From CAWHNT01 sp963830775 (GTDB lineage: Bacteria > Pseudomonadota > Alphaproteobacteria > Geminicoccales > Geminicoccaceae): a DNA stretch of 64,000 nt. The translations under genes and the position numbers were made by a program. Positions within the stretch are counted from its first letter, which is position 1. Each line of letters begins with the position of its first letter. Shown in pieces: positions 1 through 9,439 of the stretch. The notes under the pieces were generated by a model. It did not search any database, had not been told where the DNA came from, and saw nothing but the letters and a program-made list of their open reading frames with translations. Where the stretch lies: contig CAWHNT010000047.1 in the NCBI GenBank assembly GCA_963830775.1, positions 1 to 64,000 on the forward strand. Direction: 5' to 3'.

Positions 1-112
1 TACGATTGTACAAATCAAATGGTCCTGTCAACAAAGAAGCGCCCTTGACGGTTCCCTGGGGGCGCGCCCTAAATCCATCATCCTTAAAGGGTCAGGTTGT
101 AGTCTTCTGCCG

Positions 113-407
113 ATGCCGACCAGCGCGCGCCATATTGCCACGATCCTCACCGTTGCCCTCGCGGCTGCGGCCTGACCGGTTGCGGCACGATCAACGAGAA
201 GCTCGCGGCCGGTGTCAGCGACGCCATCCCGGCAGCGATCGGCGGCATGCCCGCGGACGCGCCGCCGCGTCCCGGCACCGCGAAATACGACGAGTACATG
301 CGGGAGCGCGAGCGAAAGCGCCTGCTGCCGGCATCCGAACGGGGCGAGGAAGCCAAGCCCGCGCCTCCGCGCAGGAGCGGCTCGCTAGAGCGCCGCTCAA
401 TCCATGA
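113..407 (+). pseudogene. small putative lipoprotein, frameshifted
   Basis: An ATG at 113 opens a signal-peptide-like stretch (MPTSARHIATILTVALAAA) that hits TGA at 173. Dropping to the next frame at about 172 gives a lipobox-like LTGCG and then a hydrophilic tail containing GTAKYDEYMRERERKR. I therefore read one small lipoprotein of about 95 residues broken by a single-base indel. A second indel near 365 would bring in the TGA at 405. Its 3' end overlaps the end of convergent purU. The function is unknown. The lipobox is seen directly; the joining of frames is inference. Confidence 0.4.
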
Positions 408-1260
408 ACACGACGGTCTTGCGGCCGTTGAGGATGACGCGATCCTCGAGGTGATGGCGCATGGCGCGCGCCAGCACGCGGCGTTCGATGTCGCGGCCCT
501 TGCGCGAGAGATCTTCCGGCGTGTCGCGGTGGCTGATGCGCTCGACGTCCTGGTCGATGATCGGGCCTTCGTCGAGATCGCGCGTGACGTAATGCGCGGT
601 GGCGCCGATCAGCTTGACGCCGCGCTCATGCGCCTGGTGGTAGGGACGCGCGCCCTTGAAGCCCGGCAGGAACGAGTGGTGGATGTTGATGCAGCGCCCC
701 GACAGTCTTGCCGACATCTCGTCCGACAGGATCTGCATGTAGCGCGCCAGCACCACGAGATCGGTCTTGCTGTCCTGAACCAGTTTCCAGACCGCCTCTT
801 CCTGCTCGCGCTTGGTTTCCTTCGTCACCGGCATGTAGTGGAACGGGATCTCGCCGAAATCGAGATTGCCGTAGGTCTCGCGCGGATGGTTGGAGACGAT
901 AGCGGTCGGGATCATCTCGAGTTCGCCGGTGCGCCAGCGATAGAGGATATCGACCAGGCAATGATCCGACTTGGAGACCAGCAGCATCACCCGGCGGCGG
1001 TTGGCGCGGTCGCGCATCTGCCAGTCCATGCCAAAGCGGTCGGCGATCGCGGTGAAGCCGGTCTGCAGCGCCTGCAATTCGACCGCGAGATCGGCGGCGG
1101 TGAACACCACCCGCATGAAGAATTTTTTGGTCTCGATGTCGTCGAACTGCTGGGCGTCCAGAATGTTCTGTCCGTTATGGGCGAGAAAGGTCGACACCGC
1201 GGAAACGATGCCGGGGCGATCCGGGCAGGACAGGGTCAGGACGAACTGATGATCGGGCAT
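397..1260 (-). CDS. purU: formyltetrahydrofolate deformylase PurU
   Basis: Hydrolyses 10-formyl-THF to THF and formate, balancing the cytoplasmic one-carbon pool and feeding formate to PurT-type purine synthesis. The 287-residue protein matches the family length (about 280-290). Residues 1-80 form an ACT-like regulatory domain starting with LTLSCPDRPGIVSAV. From about residue 90 comes the formyltransferase fold, with the HHSFLPGFKG motif and LDEGPIIDQD downstream, where the catalytic His and Asp of this family lie. The frame is intact. It is convergent with the small lipoprotein and divergent from hemD. The sequence style is Rhizobiales-like, which is an impression, not a search result. Confidence 0.95.
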   Translation of the reverse strand: MPDHQFVLTLSCPDRPGIVSAVSTFLAHNGQNILDAQQFDDIETKKFFMRVVFTAADLAVELQALQTGFTAIADRFGMDWQMRDRANRRRVMLLVSKSDHCLVDILYRWRTGELEMIPTAIVSNHPRETYGNLDFGEIPFHYMPVTKETKREQEEAVWKLVQDSKTDLVVLARYMQILSDEMSARLSGRCINIHHSFLPGFKGARPYHQAHERGVKLIGATAHYVTRDLDEGPIIDQDVERISHRDTPEDLSRKGRDIERRVLARAMRHHLEDRVILNGRKTVVFMD

Positions 1261-1400
1261 GGCGAAGCTGACTACAATTCAGGCAAAAGGGTGAAGCGGC
1301 GATTTGCGGCCCTGCTCTATCACCGCGCATGCGCTTGCGCCAATCCCGAAACCGGGGTCAGGATGAACAAAGCGCGAAGCAAAAGCGTTGGAGCGAGATC

Positions 1401-2247
1401 ATGGCTGACAGATTGAACGGTTACCGCATCCTGATCCTGGAAACGCGCGAGGAAGCGCAGTTTTCCCGCCTGCTCACCGAGCAGGGCGCCGACGTGCTGC
1501 AATGTCCGATGTTCACCATCCACGACGCGCCGGACCCGGCGCCGGTCGAAGCCTGGATCGGGCGGTGCCATTGAAAGGCCCTTCGATGACATGGTGCTGC
1601 TGACCGGCGAAGGCCTGCGCCGGCTGATGAAGGTGGTGCGGCGCATCGGCGTCGAAGAGGCATTCGTCGCCTCGCTCGGCAAGGCGCGCAAATTCGCGCG
1701 CGGCCCCAAACCGGGCAAGGCGCTGCGCGAAATCGGGCTGGAGCCGCAGATGACGACGGAAAAGCCGACCTCCGAAGGCATCGCCGAGATGCTGTCGCGC
1801 CTCGATCTCGGCGGCCATCGCCTCGGCCTGCAGCTTTACCCGGACAAGGATCACAGCGTCCTGATCGGCGCGATCAAGGCGCAAGGCGCCGAGGTCGATA
1901 CCGTCCTGCCCTATGCCTATGACGCGCAGGCCGCCGACGCCAACATCATGTCAGCGATCGACGAGATGGCGGCCGGCCGCATCGACGCGATCGCGCTGAC
2001 CAATCTCGGCCAGATCCGTCGCCTGATCGAGGTCGCGCGCGCGCGAGGTTGCGAGGACCGGTTGCGCGAGGGGCTCGAGCGCACGCCGATCGCTTCCGTC
2101 GGACCGGCGGTATCCGATGAACTCAAGTCGCACGGCCTGCGCACCGACATCTATCCGGCCGAGGACGCCTTCTTCATGCGGCCGCTGATATCGGCGATGG
2201 CGGCGACGCTCTCGAAAAATCCGCCGCGCGCGGCGGCGGGAAGCTAG
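1401..2247 (+). CDS. hemD: uroporphyrinogen-III synthase, one frameshift
   Basis: Cyclises hydroxymethylbilane to uroporphyrinogen III in tetrapyrrole synthesis (cytoplasm). The start at 1401 gives MADRLNGYRILILETREEAQ, typical of the N-terminal HemD lobe. The frame then closes at 1574. Shifting frame near 1562 restores AIERPFDDMVLLTGEGLRR and runs to 2247 through the second lobe (VDTVLPYAYDAQ; DAIALTNLGQIRRL; TPIASVGPAVSDEL). The total of about 282 residues fits the family. The single indel in a gene that is normally essential suggests a sequencing error. The stop overlaps the stop of the convergent Bug gene by two bases. Confidence 0.85.
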
Positions 2248-3220
2248 TCCACCTTGGCGCCCGCGAACTTGACCACCTTGCCCCATTTCTCGGTTTCGTC
2301 CGCCACCAGCTTTCCGAAGTCGGCGGCCGAGCCCGGCAGCAGAATTGCGCCGATCTCGGTAAACCGCGCCTTCGCCTTGGGATCGGCGAGGATTTCATTG
2401 ACCGCCTTGTTGAGCCTGTCGACGATTTCAGGCGGCGTGCCCTTCGGCGCCGCGAGGCCATACCAGGCGCTCGCCTCGTAGCCGGGCAGGAAGTCGGCGA
2501 CCAGCGGCAGGTCCGGCAGCACTTCCGAGCGGGTCGTGCTGGTGACCGCAAGGCCGCGAAGCTTGCCGGATTTGACGTGCTCGGCGCAGGTCGGAATATT
2601 GTCGAACATGACCTGCATCGCGCCGGACAGCATGTCGGTGAGCGCCGGCGCGCCGCCGCTATACGGCACATGCTGCATGTTGATGCCGGTGAGCATCTTG
2701 AACAGTTCGCCCGACATGTGGATCGTGGACCCGTTGCCGGATGACGCCATGTTGAGCTTGCCGGGATTGGCCTTGGCGTAGGCGATCAGTTCGGGAATCG
2801 ACTTGATCGGCAGCGAGGGATGCACCACCACGACGTTGGGAAAGCGAATGATGCCGGCGATCGGCTCCATCTCCTTCATGAAATCGAACGGCAGCTTGTC
2901 GTAGAGCGTGGCGTTGATGGCGTTGGCCGGCGCGACCAGCAGCAGCGTGTAGCCGTCAGGCGTGGCGCGCAGCACCTGCTCGGTGGCGATATTGGTGCCG
3001 CCGCCCGGCCGGTTTTCGATCACGAACGATTGCCCGAGCTTTTCCGAAAGCCACTGCCCCATCAGGCGCGCCGTGAGATCCGCCGAGCCGCCGGGGGTAT
3101 AACCGATCACGAGGCGAACCGGCCGCGATGGATAGGCCTGCGCGCTCGCGATCTCGATGTGAGCGGGAGCGCAGCCGCACCGGCAACGAGCTGCAAGAAT
3201 TGACGACGCTGAAATTTCAT
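2244..3220 (-). CDS. Bug/TctC-family tricarboxylate-type solute-binding protein
   Basis: Periplasmic substrate-binding protein of the Bug family (tripartite tricarboxylate transporters). The mature part starts with YPSRPVRLVIGYTPGGSAD and carries the family hallmarks ENRPGGGTNIATE, ATPDGYTLLL and VPYSGGAPALTDMLSG. The ATG at 3220 gives MKFQRRQFLQLVAGAAALP, a Tat-like signal (RRQFLQL), but one indel near 3155 separates it from the mature frame. Corrected length is about 325 residues, as expected. No TctA/TctB membrane partners are nearby, which is common for Bug proteins. The ligand is unknown. Confidence 0.85.
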
Positions 3221-3343
3221 CATGCTTCCTCAACGAACCCGCACTGGCGGCTCTTGCGGCCACCCTGGGGCGCGCGCATCCTATCCGACGCGAGCGTCGC
3301 GGAAGCTGACAGATATTCCGGTCCGAGGCGGAAGGTTACCGCG

Positions 3344-4290
3344 TCACTTCGTCTCGCTGAGATACGCCTGATAGGCGAGCCTGATGCCGTCCTCGAGCGA
3401 AGTGGAGGCGCGCCAGCCGAGCTTGGCCAGCCGGCTGACGTCGAGCAGTTTGCGCGGCGTGCCGTCCGGGCGCGAGGTGTCGAAACTGATCTCGCCGGTA
3501 TAGCCGACGGTCGCCGCGACCACGCGGGCGAATTCGGCGATCGTGATGTCCTCGCCGGTGCCGATATTGACCAGCTCGTCGCCGGAATAGGTCTTCATCA
3601 GATGGATGCAGGCGTCCGCGAGATCGTCGACATAGAGGAATTCGCGCCGCGGCGTGCCGGTGCCCCAGACCACGACCTTCTCGGCGCCGGAAACCTTCGC
3701 TTCGTGGAAGCGGCGGATCAGGGCGGCGACGACGTGGCTGTATTCGGGATGATAATTGTCGCCGCGGCCGTACAGATTGGTCGGCATCACATTGATGAAG
3801 TCGGCGCCGTACTGGCTGCGATAGGCCTCCACCATCTTGATCCCGGCGATCTTGGCAATCGCATAGGGCTCGTTGGTCGGCTCCAGCGGCCCGGTCAGCA
3901 TGCGAATCCTCGCGCAGCGGCTGCGGCGCCAGCTTGGGATAGATGCAGGACGAGCCGAGGAACATCAGCTTCTCGGCGCCATGGACATGCGCCGCGTGGA
4001 TCACGTTCGTCGCAATCGCCAGATTGTCGTAGAGGAATTCGGCGCGCAGCGTGTTGTTGGCGACGATGCCGCCGACCTTGGCCGCCGCCAGAAACACCAC
4101 CTGCGGACGCCTGGCGGCGAACCACCGGTTGACCGCGGCCTGATCGCGCAGATCGGCCTCGCTGCGGGGCGCGGTCAGCAGTTCGACATTTTCCGCGCGC
4201 CAGCCTGCGCACCAGCGCAGAGCCGACCATGCCGCGATGCCCGGCGACGAAGACCGTCTTGCCTTTCAGCTCAAACGGAAGGCTTGCCAT
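3344..4290 (-). CDS. fcl: GDP-L-fucose synthase, two frameshifts
   Basis: NADPH-dependent epimerase-reductase converting GDP-4-keto-6-deoxymannose to GDP-L-fucose for surface polysaccharide. The ATG at 4290 starts MASLPFELKGKTVFVAGHRG with the nucleotide-binding GHRGMVG motif. Frame changes near 4197 and 3905 are needed to join VVFLAAAKVGGIVANN, MFLGSSCIYPK and YAIAKIAGIKMVEAY (the YxxxK catalytic pair). The C-terminal half reads cleanly to 3344 (FLYVDDLADACIHLM; VNIGTGEDITIAEFA). Corrected length of about 315 matches Fcl. It lies directly after gmd with overlapping ends, the usual GDP-fucose operon. Confidence 0.85.
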
Positions 4291-5298
4291 TGGCCACCTC
4301 CCGCCTGGCGTCATCGAGATCGCTTGCGACCATTTCCTTGACCAGCTGGGCGAACGACGTCTTCGGCTTCCAGCCGAGCTTCTCGCGCGCCTTGCTGGCA
4401 TCGCCGACCAGAAGATCGACTTCGGTCGGCCGGAAATAGACCGGATCGATGCGGACGATGGTCTTGCCGGACTTGCTGTCGACGCCGGTTTCGTCGACGC
4501 CCTTGCCGCGCCATTCGATGCGTGCGGCCGACCTCGGCAAACGCCAGTTCGACGAACTCGCGCACCGAACGGGTCTCGCCGGTCGCCAGCACGAAATCGT
4601 CGGGCGCGTCCGCCTGCAATATCCGGTGCATGCCCTCGACATAATCCCGCGCATGGCCCCAGTCGCGCTTGGCCTCGAGGTTGCCGAGATAGAGCGTGTC
4701 TTCCAGGCCGGTCTCGATGCGGGCGACGCCGCGCGTGATCTTGCGCGTCACGAAGGTCTCGCCGCGGATCGGGCTTTCATGGTTGAACAGGATGCCGTTC
4801 GAGGCATAGATGCCGTAGGCCTCGCGGTAATTGACCGTGATCCAGTAGCCGTAAAGCTTCGCGACGCCATAGGGCGAGCGCGGATAGAACGGCGTGGTTT
4901 CCTTCTGCGGCACTTCCTGGACCAGACCGTAGAGTTCCGAGGTCGACGCCTGATAGAACCGCGTCTCCTTTTCCATGCCGAGAATCCGGATCGCTTCCAG
5001 TAGCCGCAGCACGCCGATGCGCGTCGGCATTGGCGGTGTATTCCGGGCTTTCGAAGCTGACGCCGACATGGCTTTGGGCGGCGAGATTGTAGATCTCGGT
5101 CGGCCTGATCTGCTGCATCAGCCGGATCAGGTTGGTCGAGTCGGTCATGTCGCCGTAGTGCAGCAGGAACGGCACATTGCCGGCGTGCGGATCCTGGTAG
5201 AGATGATCGATGCGCGCGGTGTTGAACGAGGACGACCGCCGCTTGATGCCGTGGACGGTGTAGCCGAGGCCGAGCAGATATTCGGAGTGCGGGCCGGG
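4271..5298 (-). pseudogene. gmd: GDP-mannose 4,6-dehydratase, 5'-truncated and frameshifted
   Basis: First enzyme of the GDP-L-fucose route (GDP-mannose to GDP-4-keto-6-deoxymannose), feeding fcl. Recognisable blocks on the minus strand are VHGIKRRSSSFNTARIDHLY, HYGDMTDSTNLIRL, PTEIYNLAAQSHVGVSFE, FYQASTSELYGLVQEVPQ, YGVAKLYGYWI (YxxxK), LGNLEAKRDWGHARDYVEGM and VRIDPVYFRPTEVDLL. Frame changes near 5030 and 4535 are needed. The N-terminal Rossmann motif (GxTGQDGxY) is missing: homology begins abruptly around EYLLGLGY at about 5298, where the sequence changes character. About 20 residues at the start are lost. Confidence 0.85.
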
Positions 5299-5340
5299 TA
5301 GGATGTGGACAACTGCGGTGGTTCAGGACTTGCCGTGGCC
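5290..5340. other. breakpoint between two sequence backgrounds
   Basis: Left of here genes look Rhizobiales-like. Right of here GC content and codon bias are higher and the genes differ in style. The gmd reading frame is cut at about 5298 and no Gmd N-terminus follows; fabI begins 67 bases later. I see no IS end, tRNA or repeat at the join, so an assembly chimera is as likely as recombination. Confidence 0.5.
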
Positions 5341-5364
5341 CTCTGATCATGGAAAATAGACCGG

Positions 5365-6160
5365 ATGACCGCGCAGCCGCTGATGGCCGGGAAGCAGGGC
5401 CTGATCCTGGGGATCGCGAACGACGCTCGCTGGCGTGGGGCATCGCCGGGCGGTCGCCGGCCAGGGGGCGGAGATGGCGCGACCTACCAGGGCGAGGCGC
5501 TGTCAAGCGCATCGGGCCCTGGCGGAGCACTGGGGGCGACACGGCGCCGGCCGACGTCACCGATACCGCCAGCCTCGATGACCTGTTCGTGAGCTCGAGG
5601 AGGCTGGGGGGGGCTCGACTTCCTGGTCCATGCCGTCGGCTCTCCCACAAGGAAGAGCTCAGCGGCCGCTGTATCGTGACCAGCCCGAGAACTTCCAGAG
5701 ACCATGCACGTCTCGGTCTACTCGTTCACCGAGCTGGCACGGCGGGCCGAGCCGCTGATGACGGAGGCGGCGCCTGCTGACGCTCACCTATTACGGCGCG
5801 GAGCGGGTGATGCCGCATTACAATGTCATGGGGGTGGCCAAGGCGGCGCTGGAGGCTTCGGTGCGCTACCTGGCCGTGGATCTGGGCAAGGAAGGGATCC
5901 GGGTGAACGCGTCTGGGCCGGGCCGGTGAAGACGCTGGCGGCCTGGGGGAACGGCGACTTCCGCTACATCCTCAAGTGGAACGAGACAACTCGCCCTGCG
6001 CCGCAACACGACGTGGAGGATGTCGGCGGGGCTGCGGTCTACCTGCTCTCGGACCTCGGGCGCCGGGACCACGGGCGAGGTCCTGCACGTCGATTCGGGT
6101 TACCACGTGGTCGGCATGAAGGCGGTGGACGCGCCGGACATCAGCGTGGTGAAGGACTGA
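5365..6160 (+). CDS. fabI: enoyl-ACP reductase FabI, several frameshifts
   Basis: NADH-dependent enoyl-ACP reductase of fatty acid elongation. The start at 5365 gives MAGKQGLILGIANDRSLAWG after one correction. Further blocks in changing frames are DVTDTASLDDLF, MHVSVYSFTELARRAEPLM, LTYYGAERVMPHYNVMGVAK (the Tyr-x6-Lys catalytic pair), VRYLAVDLGKEGIRVNA, FRYILKWNE, and VEDVGGAAVYLLSDL, ending MKAVDAPDISVVKD with TGA at 6158. At least six indels occur in under 800 bases. Corrected length is about 265 residues, as for FabI. The gene is normally essential, so sequencing error is the simplest reason. Confidence 0.8.
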
Positions 6161-6213
6161 TCCGAGGTGAGGACATCGCGGCAGCAGAGCCGGCCGGGTC
6201 GGGCGGGGTCTGG

Positions 6214-6539
6214 CATGGCGATTCGGAGAGAAGTGGGCTGGGACCGACGTCAAGGTCACATCGGCCGAGTTTCGACAGGACACCGGCCGTGATCAGGACG
6301 CTGCCGAGCACGCTCCCGTCGCTATCACCAAGAACGGCCGCACGCACGCGGTGCTGATGTCGGCTGCCCTCTTCGAGATGATCATGAAGGGCGGTATTGC
6401 CCGGATGGTCGAGGATCTCGACGAGGACACGATCGAGGCCATCGCCGGCAGCACCGTCCCGGAAGAGTTTGCGGAACTTGATCGGCTCGTTGAAGACTGG
6501 AAGCCGTGTGCCTGCCGCAGCCGCGGCCGGGTCTCGTGA
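6214..6539 (+). CDS. Phd/YefM-like antitoxin
   Basis: The frame open from at least 6249 reads VKVTSAEFRQDTGRDQD, then PVAITKNGRTHAVLMSAALF, which is the layout of Phd/YefM antitoxins (N-terminal DNA-binding strand-helix, then the NGR-x-VLMS core). It is followed by an acidic helical tail that would bind the toxin (ARMVEDLDEDTIEAIA). No in-frame start precedes 6249; the ATG at 6214 is one frame away, so an indel between 6214 and 6249 is likely. Its end overlaps the next gene, as toxin-antitoxin pairs usually do. In this family the antitoxin also represses its own promoter. Confidence 0.6.
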
Positions 6540-6943
6540 TCTCCTATGCGTATCTCTGGGCGCGCGAGCATCGGAAGGGCCTTGAGGAGGGTCGCAAGGA
6601 CCGCCCGTGTGCCATTGTAGCGGCGCGCCGGGTTCTGGCCGGGCGGGATGTGGTCACGGTCGTGCCGATCACTCATAGCACACCGGCCGATCCGGAGGAC
6701 GCGGTCGAGATTCCGGCTACGCTCAAGCGGCATCTCGGACTGGATGACCTGCCGTCATCGGTTGTCGTCTGTGAGACGAACGATTTCCTGTGGCCCGGTC
6801 CGGACCTCAGACCTGCTGATCCGGCCTACGGGATGCTGCCGCCCCGCTTCTTCGCGCATGTCCGCGACCGCATCCTGCAGGCCCACGCGCGTCGGAAGCT
6901 CAGTGCGTGCAGCGCACCGAGTAGAGCCCTGCCGGCGTGCTGA
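6506..6943 (+). CDS. PemK-like plasmid-maintenance toxin
   Basis: A GTG at 6506 overlaps the antitoxin and opens a 145-residue protein. PRPGLVISYAYLW, then GRKDRPCAIV and VVTVVPITHSTPADP, then IPATLKRHLGLDD and VVVCETNDFLWPGPDLRP, resemble the MazF/PemK-fold 'growth inhibitor' proteins found beside short antitoxins. PemK relatives are mRNA interferases; I infer the same role here but cannot name the catalytic residues. The last ten or so residues overlap the rlmJ start. Confidence 0.6.
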   Translation: MCLPQPRPGLVISYAYLWAREHRKGLEEGRKDRPCAIVAARRVLAGRDVVTVVPITHSTPADPEDAVEIPATLKRHLGLDDLPSSVVVCETNDFLWPGPDLRPADPAYGMLPPRFFAHVRDRILQAHARRKLSACSAPSRALPAC

Positions 6944-7765
6944 GCTATCGCCACGCCTTCCATGCCGGCGGGCCGGCCGACGTGCTGAAGCACGCCGTCT
7001 ATGCGTTCGTGCTGCGCTAGATGACCGCGAAGGCGCGGCCGTTCTACGTGCTCGATACGCATGCGGGGGGGCCTGGTACGACCTCCGCTCCGACGCCGCG
7101 CGGAAGACCGGGGAGGCGGAGCGGGGCCTGCTGCGGTTGTGGGAGGCGGCACGTCCCTGGCCCGATCTGCTGGCCCCCTACCAGGGCGTGCTGGAGGAGG
7201 CCGAGAAGGAAGGCGTCTATCCAGGCTCGCCGCTGATTGCGCGGCACTTTGTGCGCTTGAAGGATCGGCTTGAGCTCGTGGAGCTGCACCCGACCGATCA
7301 TGCGGCCCTGGCCTCGGCCATGGACGGGGTGGCGCGGGTGCGGGTGGTGCGGGAGGACGGGCTGGGCCTGCTGGTGAGCCGGATGCCGCCGCCGGAACGG
7401 CGGGCGGTGGTGCTGGTCGACCCCAGCTACGAGGTGAAGGCGGACTACGAGCTGGTCGTTGCCGCCCTGGCGAGGGCGCATCGGCGGTTCGCCAATGGCA
7501 TGTACCTGCTCTGGTATCCGGTGATCGAGCGCGAGCGCGCGACGGGGTTGCTGGAAGCGATGCGGGCGACCGGCATTCGGGCGCAATACCGGGTCGAGCT
7601 GGCATCGCCCCTGATGCGCCCGGGTGGGGCATGACCGGATCGGGGCTGGTGATCGTCAACCCGCCCTGGACCTTGCCTACCGCCGTCGCCGAGGGCCTGC
7701 CCTGGCTTGCAGGGCAGCTCGGGGCCGAGGGTGGGGTGGTGGCGGAGTGGCTGGTGCCGGAGTAG
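6937..7765 (+). CDS. rlmJ: 23S rRNA A2030 N6-methyltransferase RlmJ, disrupted frame
   Basis: Methylates A2030 of 23S rRNA with SAM. The GTG at 6937 gives the family start LSYRHAFHAG..ADVLKHAVY. An in-frame TAG at 7018 replaces what is normally a Tyr or similar codon before MTAKARPFYVLDTHAG. A frame change follows in the G7 run near 7063. The middle is clean and includes the motif-IV segment VVLVDPSYEVK, whose Asp is catalytic in RlmJ. Another shift near 7630 is needed for LVIVNPPWTLP and the stop at 7763. Corrected length of about 275 matches the family (280 in E. coli). Confidence 0.8.
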
Positions 7766-7797
7766 GTGAGGGCCGGCATGGCAGCGGATCCCCGCCG

Positions 7798-8285
7798 ATG
7801 CAGGATGGTCTGGTGATCGCACCCGAGACGCCGGAGAGCCCGGACGTGCTGGCGCTGCTGGCAGCTGGCGACGCGTTCTCGGCCGCCCTCTATCCCGCGA
7901 AGAGCAGGCACACGCTGGAACTTGCCGAGATCCTAAGCCAGGAGGTCACGTTCCTGGTCGCACGGGCGGAGGGGCGTGCCGTGGGTTGCGGGGCGGTCGT
8001 GCGCAGGCCCAGCGGCTATGGCGAGGTGAAGCGGATGTATGTGGCAGAGGAGGCGCGCGGCCTGGGGGTCGGGCGGCGCCTGCTTACAGAGCTGGAGCAG
8101 GTGGCGCGCGGCCAGGGACTGAGCTGGCTCGGGCTCGAGACTGGCATCCACCAGCCGGCTGCCATCGGCCTCTACCGTGGTGCCGGCTTCCGGGAGGTCG
8201 AGCCGTTGGCCAGTACGTACACGATCCCCTGTCGCTCTTCATGCGCAAGGACCTCCAGGCCGGGACGGTGGCCGATGGCCGGTAG
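7798..8285 (+). CDS. GNAT-family N-acetyltransferase
   Basis: A single GNAT domain of about 160 residues. The acetyl-CoA-binding signature is visible as VKRMYVAEEARGLGVGRRLL, followed by GLETGIHQPAAIGLYRGAGF, which places the conserved Tyr. The frame changes near 8210, after FREVEP, to give YVHDPLSLFMRKDL and the TAG at 8283. The ATG at 7798 is chosen because the domain begins right after it. The stop overlaps the aroC start at 8275, suggesting co-translation. The substrate is unknown. Confidence 0.75.
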
Positions 8286-9395
8286 CAGCTTCGGCACGCT
8301 CTTCCGCTACACGAGCTGGGGCGAGGCCACGGGGCCGCCATCGGCGCCGTGGTCGACGGGGTGCCGTCGCGCATCCCGCTTGGCGAGGAGGACATCCAGC
8401 ACTGGCTCGACCGGCGGCGACCGGGGCAGTCGAAATTCACGACCCAGCGGCAGGAGCCGGACCGGGTCGAGATCCTGTCGGGCGTGTTCGAGGGGGTGAC
8501 GACCGGTGCGCCGGTCTCGCTGCTGATCCGCAACGTAGACCAGCGCTCGAAGGACTATGGCGAGATCAAGGACCTCTACCGGCCCGGGCACGCAGACATG
8601 GTCTACGAGGCCAAGTACGGCCTGCGCGACTATCGCGGCGGCGGCAGGTCGAGTGCCAGGGAGACGGCGTGCCGGGTCGCGGCCGGTGCGGTTGCCCGGA
8701 AGGTGCTGGGCGCGGCCGTCCGGGTGCGCGGCTGGATGGTGCAGATGGGCGCCGACCGGATCGACCGGGACCGGTTCGACGTGGCCGCGATCGAGGCCAA
8801 CCCTTTCTGGTGCCCGGACCCGGATGCCGCCGCCCGGTGGGAGGAGCAGCTCCTGGCGATCCGCAAGGCTGGCTCGTCGATCGGGGCGGTGATCGAGGTG
8901 GTGGCAAGCGGCGTGCCGGCGGGCCTGGGCGAGCCCGTCTGCGACAAGCTGGATGCCGACCTCGCCAAGGCGATCATGTCGATCAACGCCGTCAAGGGAG
9001 TGGAGATCGGCGCCGGGTTCGCCAGCGCCGAGCTGTCGGGCGAGGCCAACGCCGACGAAATCCGCATCCGCGACGGGCGGCCCTGGTATCTCTCGAACAA
9101 GGCCGGCGGCATCCTGGGCGGGATCTCGACCGGCCAGAACATCGTGGTCAGGTTTGCGGTCAAGCCCACCTCCTCGATCCTGACTCCGCGGCGGACGATC
9201 AACCGGGCGCTCGAGGAGACGGAGATCGTGACCAAGGGCCGGCACGACCCCTGCGTCGGCATCCGTGCCGTGCCCGTGGCCGAGGCCATGGTCGCCTGCG
9301 TGCTGGCCGACCACCTGCTGCGCCACCGCGGCGCCTATGCGGAGGCGGGGATCCCGGCTTCAGCCGTGGCAGGACTAGAGCAAATCGCAGGCTGA
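8275..9395 (+). CDS. aroC: chorismate synthase, one frameshift
   Basis: Last step of the shikimate pathway: EPSP to chorismate, FMN-dependent. The ATG at 8275 gives MAGSSFGTLFRYTSWGE; a one-base shift near 8338 restores GAVVDGVPSRIPL. The family markers RRRPGQSKFTTQR, GRSSARETACRVAAGA and NKAGGILGGISTGQNIVVR are all present. About 370 residues, close to the usual 350-370. The last seven codons (cta through tga, 9375-9395) lie on the target site and left end of the IS630 element, so the natural C-terminus has been replaced by IS sequence. Confidence 0.9.
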
Positions 9396-9402
9396 TTGGG
9401 AC
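9378..9402. repeat. IS630 left terminal inverted repeat
   Basis: 25-base left end, preceded by TA. Pairs with 10400-10424. Contains the TGA that now ends aroC at 9393-9395. Confidence 0.85.
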
Positions 9403-9439
9403 GGTCTATGGTAGCTTCCTCATGGTGGAGGAGAGAACC

